DNA of 64,000 bases from Hypholoma sublateritium FD-334 SS-4 (Eukaryota > Basidiomycota > Agaricomycetes > Agaricales > Strophariaceae), in NCBI GenBank assembly GCA_000827495.1, contig KN817601.1, forward strand, positions 113,347 to 177,346, given 5' to 3'. Of the stretch, positions 59,910 through 64,000 are shown in pieces. Below the pieces are notes generated by a model. The model saw only the letters and a program-made list of their open reading frames with translations, had not been told where the DNA came from and made no database searches. The stretch's first letter is position 1; every line of letters starts with the position of its first letter. The translations under genes were made by a program, and so were the position numbers.

Positions 59910-62543
59910 TCAGGTGGCCGGCGCGAATGCTACATCACTGGACTCATCATAGCTCGTCAAAAAATGGGGCGTGAAGTCCTGTTGAGGCTGGGGCCGGCGA
60001 TTGTTGCCGGTCTCTGTACGTTGCCGCTTGTTACTGGCATATGTGCTGGTTACTCTCGATCGCTTTATAGGGGGGATGACAGCATAATGCGCAGGTAGGG
60101 CTTGCTCCTTCATCCGATACATTTTGAGCGCATCTGAGAGTATCGTGCGGTAAGCTTGGTGTGTAGCAGTGGTCGGCGAGGTGAGAAATGGTTTGGCGTC
60201 CCACGTCGCATCGATCAAGCGGCGGAGGTATGGAGTGAAATCTTCCCAATACTTGGGCAAGTCCGGTTCGATGGTTTCGTCGAATCCCTCGAGATGGATG
60301 GATTTATCGCAAGCGAGCTCTCGGGTTTTCTCTTTGGTGAACCAGCTGTTGATGAGGATATTTTTGTCACCTGGTATAGGTGCACGTAGCTGACCACCTG
60401 GTCCAGCAGTATAATTGCATATGGTTATGATAGTGCTCAAGAGCGCTTCTAAATCATGCGCAGCACGATGTGTGAATGCGCGCTTGTTAACCGCCCACAG
60501 GGACTCGATCGGCATAAAGGGCAATGTCCCCTATGATGGTAATAATGAGAAATATGAGCAATGTCAATATATTAACATATTCTTACCGAAGTTTGACTGC
60601 TGGGCCGATCTTTGAATCGCATGAAATCAGAGTCGATAAGCATGCCGGAAAATTCGATGTTCTCCGTGGTACCGCTTCTCTCGGCTGGTTTGCCAGAATG
60701 AATGATGACGGTTCTGTCGGCTATAGCGCTGGAAAGAGCGCGATGCTGGGCTGCGGCGGATACAGAATGGACCGACTGAGCAAATATTTCGGTAGCAACA
60801 ATACGGAGATGAGAGGGCGACCTGTCTTTTTCATAGCGCCAGATTCGGTTAATCAATATGTTATTAGGCGAGATATCGCCGTGAATGACATTGGCTTTCT
60901 TGCTGAGAAATTCCAGAGCTGCGAAAAGATTAGATATTTACATTGTAAATAGAACTATAGTACGTACTGTTGACGAGATCAAGACAGACAGAAACAAATT
61001 CCACCTTGGAGCGGAAAGACGTGATAGGGTCCCCGATGGGACCCGTAACTATACGCCGCTGAATGCGAATCGCAACGCCAGATCTTTCCAGCCGAGTACG
61101 AATGGTGTCGGTTGAATGAACGCATTCTTGCCCAATGTAGTATGTAGGACAAGAATATTGAAAGAGAATCCCTGTCGGATCACTGTTGACAATCTTTTCG
61201 ACGTGTCTGATCATTTCGATCTCAGATTCGGAGTGTGACAAAATCCAACTATCCTTGAGGACAGAAAATGTACCAGTGTCATCCTTCACAATCCAGACTC
61301 TCGTTGCGCGACCGAACAGAATCGGAGAGCTATGAATTAGTTTGACGATCTCGAACCTGCGGGTTGTTTCAATGGTAGCGTCGCGCTCAAATCCAGTAAC
61401 ATGGATTGCTCGAAGCTCCTTGGTCACCATGTCGACCTCCATTGTCGGGTCCCAGCCGAGGCTCTCTGTACTTCCACAGACAAATGCGTATATAATCCGG
61501 AGGAAGTGATCGATGCTGTAGCTTGACAGCTCCACGGATAGGGTATGAGTAACACCGGCGTGGTCCACTGTGGCGAAGATGTAGTGAAGCTTTTCGGTGG
61601 GCTTGCCGTAGATACCCAGTCCACAGACGTATAGCCTTTGAGGCTGCGCATCAAAAATGCAAGCCGCTTTCTGGATGATTTGAGTGAGGACATGGGAGGA
61701 CCCGGCCGAGTCGGACATGCTGGTGATTTCGATAAAGGCATAGATATTGCGCCAATGAATTCGCTCTTCCGTTGTTTTTGCGTCTGGGACTTCTTTGTCG
61801 ATCACAATGATATCCGGTTTACGAAGAGCAAAGGATCCTGATGGCCCCTGTGTCGAAGTGCTGGAGTCGAAATAACGTTGGGGCAATTTGTTCTGCACGT
61901 CGGGCGACGTACTCCGGTGAGCGGCTATAAGATTGTGGGCGATGTTATTGAGCCAAGTTCGAACTTTTGCTTCGGACATGTCTTCAGGCAGAAAGGACAG
62001 GGCACTTCCCTCCGTGTCCTTGAAAACTTTGGCGCGTTCATCAGCAAATTTCGTTGGATCGAACTGGGCGCCAACTGGCCAACTGCTCGGCTTGAAGATA
62101 TTCTGGGACAGCCAATCTGGCAATGATGAAACGATGGTCAAGTGTGGCTTGACGAGCAGCTTGTTGAGGAACGTGCTGTTCACATCGTTGCGTCGAAGTT
62201 GAGCAGTAGATGGTGGAGGTGGAGGGGGCATGCTAGTGTTCTCAGTGGTAGCTTCATTTTCGGAGTCCTTGTCAGCGAGTGCCCAAGGGAGTATGGCCTT
62301 GATGTACAAGTCAAATTGTTCGGGATTTCCAAGGACAGAGAAATTAGTGCAGGGGGGTAGACCTGGGAAAGTTCCCTCAGCTTTGAGACCCCTTAGTAAG
62401 GGGCCTTTCACCTGGTTGCCTTCAAGTTGGGAAGAAACAGGTTGCATCACTTTGCAGTATTCAGATGAGGTGGTGGAGACGTCTGAAAAGACTGTAGAGT
62501 CACAAAATATACCAGGGTCATCGATAGCGCGCAGGTAAGCCAT
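59910..62543 (-). CDS. FunK1-type fungal protein kinase
   Basis: FunK1 kinases are an expanded, poorly understood family of mushroom fungi. Start ATG at 62543 (MAYLRAIDDPGIFCDSTVF). The N-terminal part contains the nuclease-like pre-kinase block DIIVIDKEVP..RIHWRNIYAFIEITS. The kinase core shows SVLKDSWI (candidate Lys), the catalytic loop VIHGDISPNNILI (about 60888-60850), a DFG-position sequence MLIDSDFMR, and GTLPFMPIESLW after an intron. The C-terminus holds the FunK1 ending (HDLEALLSTIITICNY, YWEDFTPYLRRLIDATW) and a basic tail with SNKRQRTETGNNRR-like nuclear signals; it ends DVAFAPAT at 59910. DFG is altered to DSD, usual in this family. Introns near 60933-60968 and 60530-60585. Confidence 0.88.
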
Positions 62544-62761
62544 TGTGCATGCCGCAGTGATAAAGACGTAATACGAAGACGCCGTCCCGCGAGTCGCCGA
62601 GAGGACAATACTTATAGACGTTTGAGACAGAGAACAATGGATTACGTAATATTTCTTGATCCACTCGTTCTTATGCTGCGGATATGCTATTTACATAGCC
62701 CTACTATTCTATTCAGACGTGTCTTTGACATTAGCTCGATGTGAGCACACGAAAAATAAAT
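62544..62761. other. Short intergenic gap
   Basis: Upstream region of the FunK1 gene and 3' flank of the transposase fragment. No gene seen. Confidence 0.35.
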
Positions 62762-63843
62762 TTACATTTCAGGCGTACATGCTAGATTCCTGCCTAAATT
62801 CAATATGTCTAGGCCCGGTCGCTCGACTAAGAAGAAGTGGTGTTCAAAATCCGAGCCTTCGGAATGAGGCGGGTTGTGTGGCACCATTGCTACCACGGAC
62901 TCGATGCACAAAACATCAACAGCAACAAGACTGTCGTCGCCCAAATATTGACAAGATGCATAGGTCCCATGAGAATTTACGAGAAGTGTGGGATTGGGCT
63001 CAGAATAGATGGAAATAATGGCGAGCATCGTCTCCTTGCCCTGGCTGCGACAGCGGAAGTAATAATACACTTCGCCAAAACGATGTGTTCCTTCATAAAT
63101 AAACTACCAGTTTATTAGATCAAATGAGTGCCATGAGAGATAGAAGGGTAACTGACCTTCACATTTCTTGATGTACGGACTTTGTTCAGTGGTTTTTTAC
63201 TCTCCTTCCATCGTGATCTCGCCACTTGGCCATTGGGCAGACGGAGCCGTGCCCACCGAGCTATCTTTGGACAAAACGTTGGCCCTGGCATAGTTCCACT
63301 CATCTTCTGAATATATATACCTAGAGCTTGAGCTTCACACGGCGTCATGGCTCGATCGTACCTGTCTCGAGCACGAAGAAGGGCAAAACCTCCGCCTAGG
63401 TCAATTTCCCCGTGAGGAAGTGCTGGAGGAGATTGCTGGAGATCCGGAATCATGGCCATTAGAGCGTTAACTTGACACCTGAGAAGACCCCGCTGAGAAA
63501 GATTTGCGTAAGGATTTGCTGGCTGCCGAATTTCTTCCCCGAGGTTTCCGATTGTGCGTTCCATAGTCCACTGCGAAGAACATATCGGTGGCCCAAGTCT
63601 GACCACCTCTGAGGCAAGATGTAGCAAAGTGTGGATACTTTGCCGACAAAAATGAAGACGATCAATTCGTCGTTGATAATACAATGTCTCGAATTCGTAA
63701 GCGAATGATCGGAGGAGATGTTCTGCCTGAACCAAATCAGCGGTCTTGATATTGTGCTGCTGGATAATCCTCATGGCACATACTAGCTTGCAGAAGTGCG
63801 AGTAATAAGGTTGAGGGAGAATGCCGTTGATAGGGTTGCTTTT
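62762..63843 (-). mobile_element. Transposase C-terminal fragment (Tnp2/plavaka-like, CACTA type)
   Basis: A minus-strand coding stretch reads INGILPQPYYSHFCKLVCAM, MRIIQQHNIKTADLVQAEHL, LRSFAYEFETLYYQRRIDRL, PICSSQWTMERTIGNLGEEI and RQPANPYANLSQRGLLRCQV. This is the conserved C-terminal region of the large plavaka/Tnp2-like transposon proteins abundant in mushrooms. A downstream exon (FLVERPGLDILNLGRNLACTPEM, about 62840-62762) may belong to it. An in-frame TAG lies immediately upstream of 63843 and the catalytic part is absent from the window, so this is a 5'-truncated remnant or the last exons of an element extending past the right edge. Confidence 0.65.
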
Positions 63844-64000
63844 AGACTACACGTGGATTTTTGCTTTTCGGAGCATTAAACATGTGTTGAAGGCAGATAA
63901 CGAGGGACTGAGACGTGCCCTCGTCAGCAGTTCAAAGAAGGCGGATAATAGAATCAGTTGAGAATGGTCCTAGCTCATGAGTCTGTGACGATGGGAGTTA
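63844..64000. other. Right edge of window, unassigned
   Basis: Just upstream of the transposase fragment. Too short to interpret; it could be an intron of that element. Confidence 0.3.

Noticed and set aside
62656..63118. Plus-strand ORFs at the right edge
   Set aside because: They overlap the minus-strand transposase-type exons, which show clear family sequence.

Overview
The window looks like nuclear chromosomal DNA of a mushroom-forming basidiomycete (Agaricomycetes). Genes are dense and interrupted by many short GT-AG introns. Several families typical of that class occur: NACHT STAND proteins, a FunK1 kinase, MYND proteins, a DUF3494 ice-binding protein and a Tnp2/plavaka-like transposase fragment. 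The species cannot be named from the sequence. No rRNA, tRNA, CRISPR or prokaryotic operon was seen. Calls come from reading translated exons; no database search was possible, so exon borders are approximate and functions rest on recognised motifs.

Left part (0-16 kb): the N-terminal part of separase (minus strand, running off the left edge) is head-to-head with a NACHT NLR-like gene (4.8-8.7 kb). A DDX60-type Ski2-like helicase follows on the minus strand (9.6-15.7 kb).

16-25 kb: three plus-strand metabolic genes, namely an aldo-keto reductase, myo-inositol oxygenase and a HAD phosphatase, form a possible inositol/glucuronate/polyol group. A TBC1D20/Gyp8-like Rab GAP with a C-terminal membrane anchor lies opposite.

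26-41 kb: a second NACHT gene (minus) sits 319 bp from a Vps39/Vps3-family gene that lacks its expected N-terminal beta-propeller. A little-understood 2-kb stretch follows, then three related MYND-finger genes, one with a single-base frameshift. A decayed copy of the 46.4-kb gene lies at 39.6-39.9 kb, before a proline-rich disordered protein.

41-50 kb: an F-box-like protein with an unusual N-terminal repeat, the divergent pair RPS13 (uS15) and RPS6 (eS6), a conserved acidic protein of unknown function, and a secreted DUF3494 ice-binding protein containing scattered N bases.

50-64 kb: condensin subunit Cnd1 (CAP-D2), flanked by two nearly identical 250-bp repeats in opposite orientation. A diverged inverted-repeat (fold-back) element with more N bases follows. 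Then come an uncharacterised gene with an in-frame stop, a FunK1 kinase, and a transposase C-terminal fragment at the right edge.

Housekeeping genes (separase, condensin, ribosomal proteins, Rab GAP) are thus interleaved with rapidly evolving families (NLRs, MYND proteins, FunK1, IBP, transposon debris). The structural oddities (truncation, frameshift, pseudogene, inverted repeats) concentrate in the second group.
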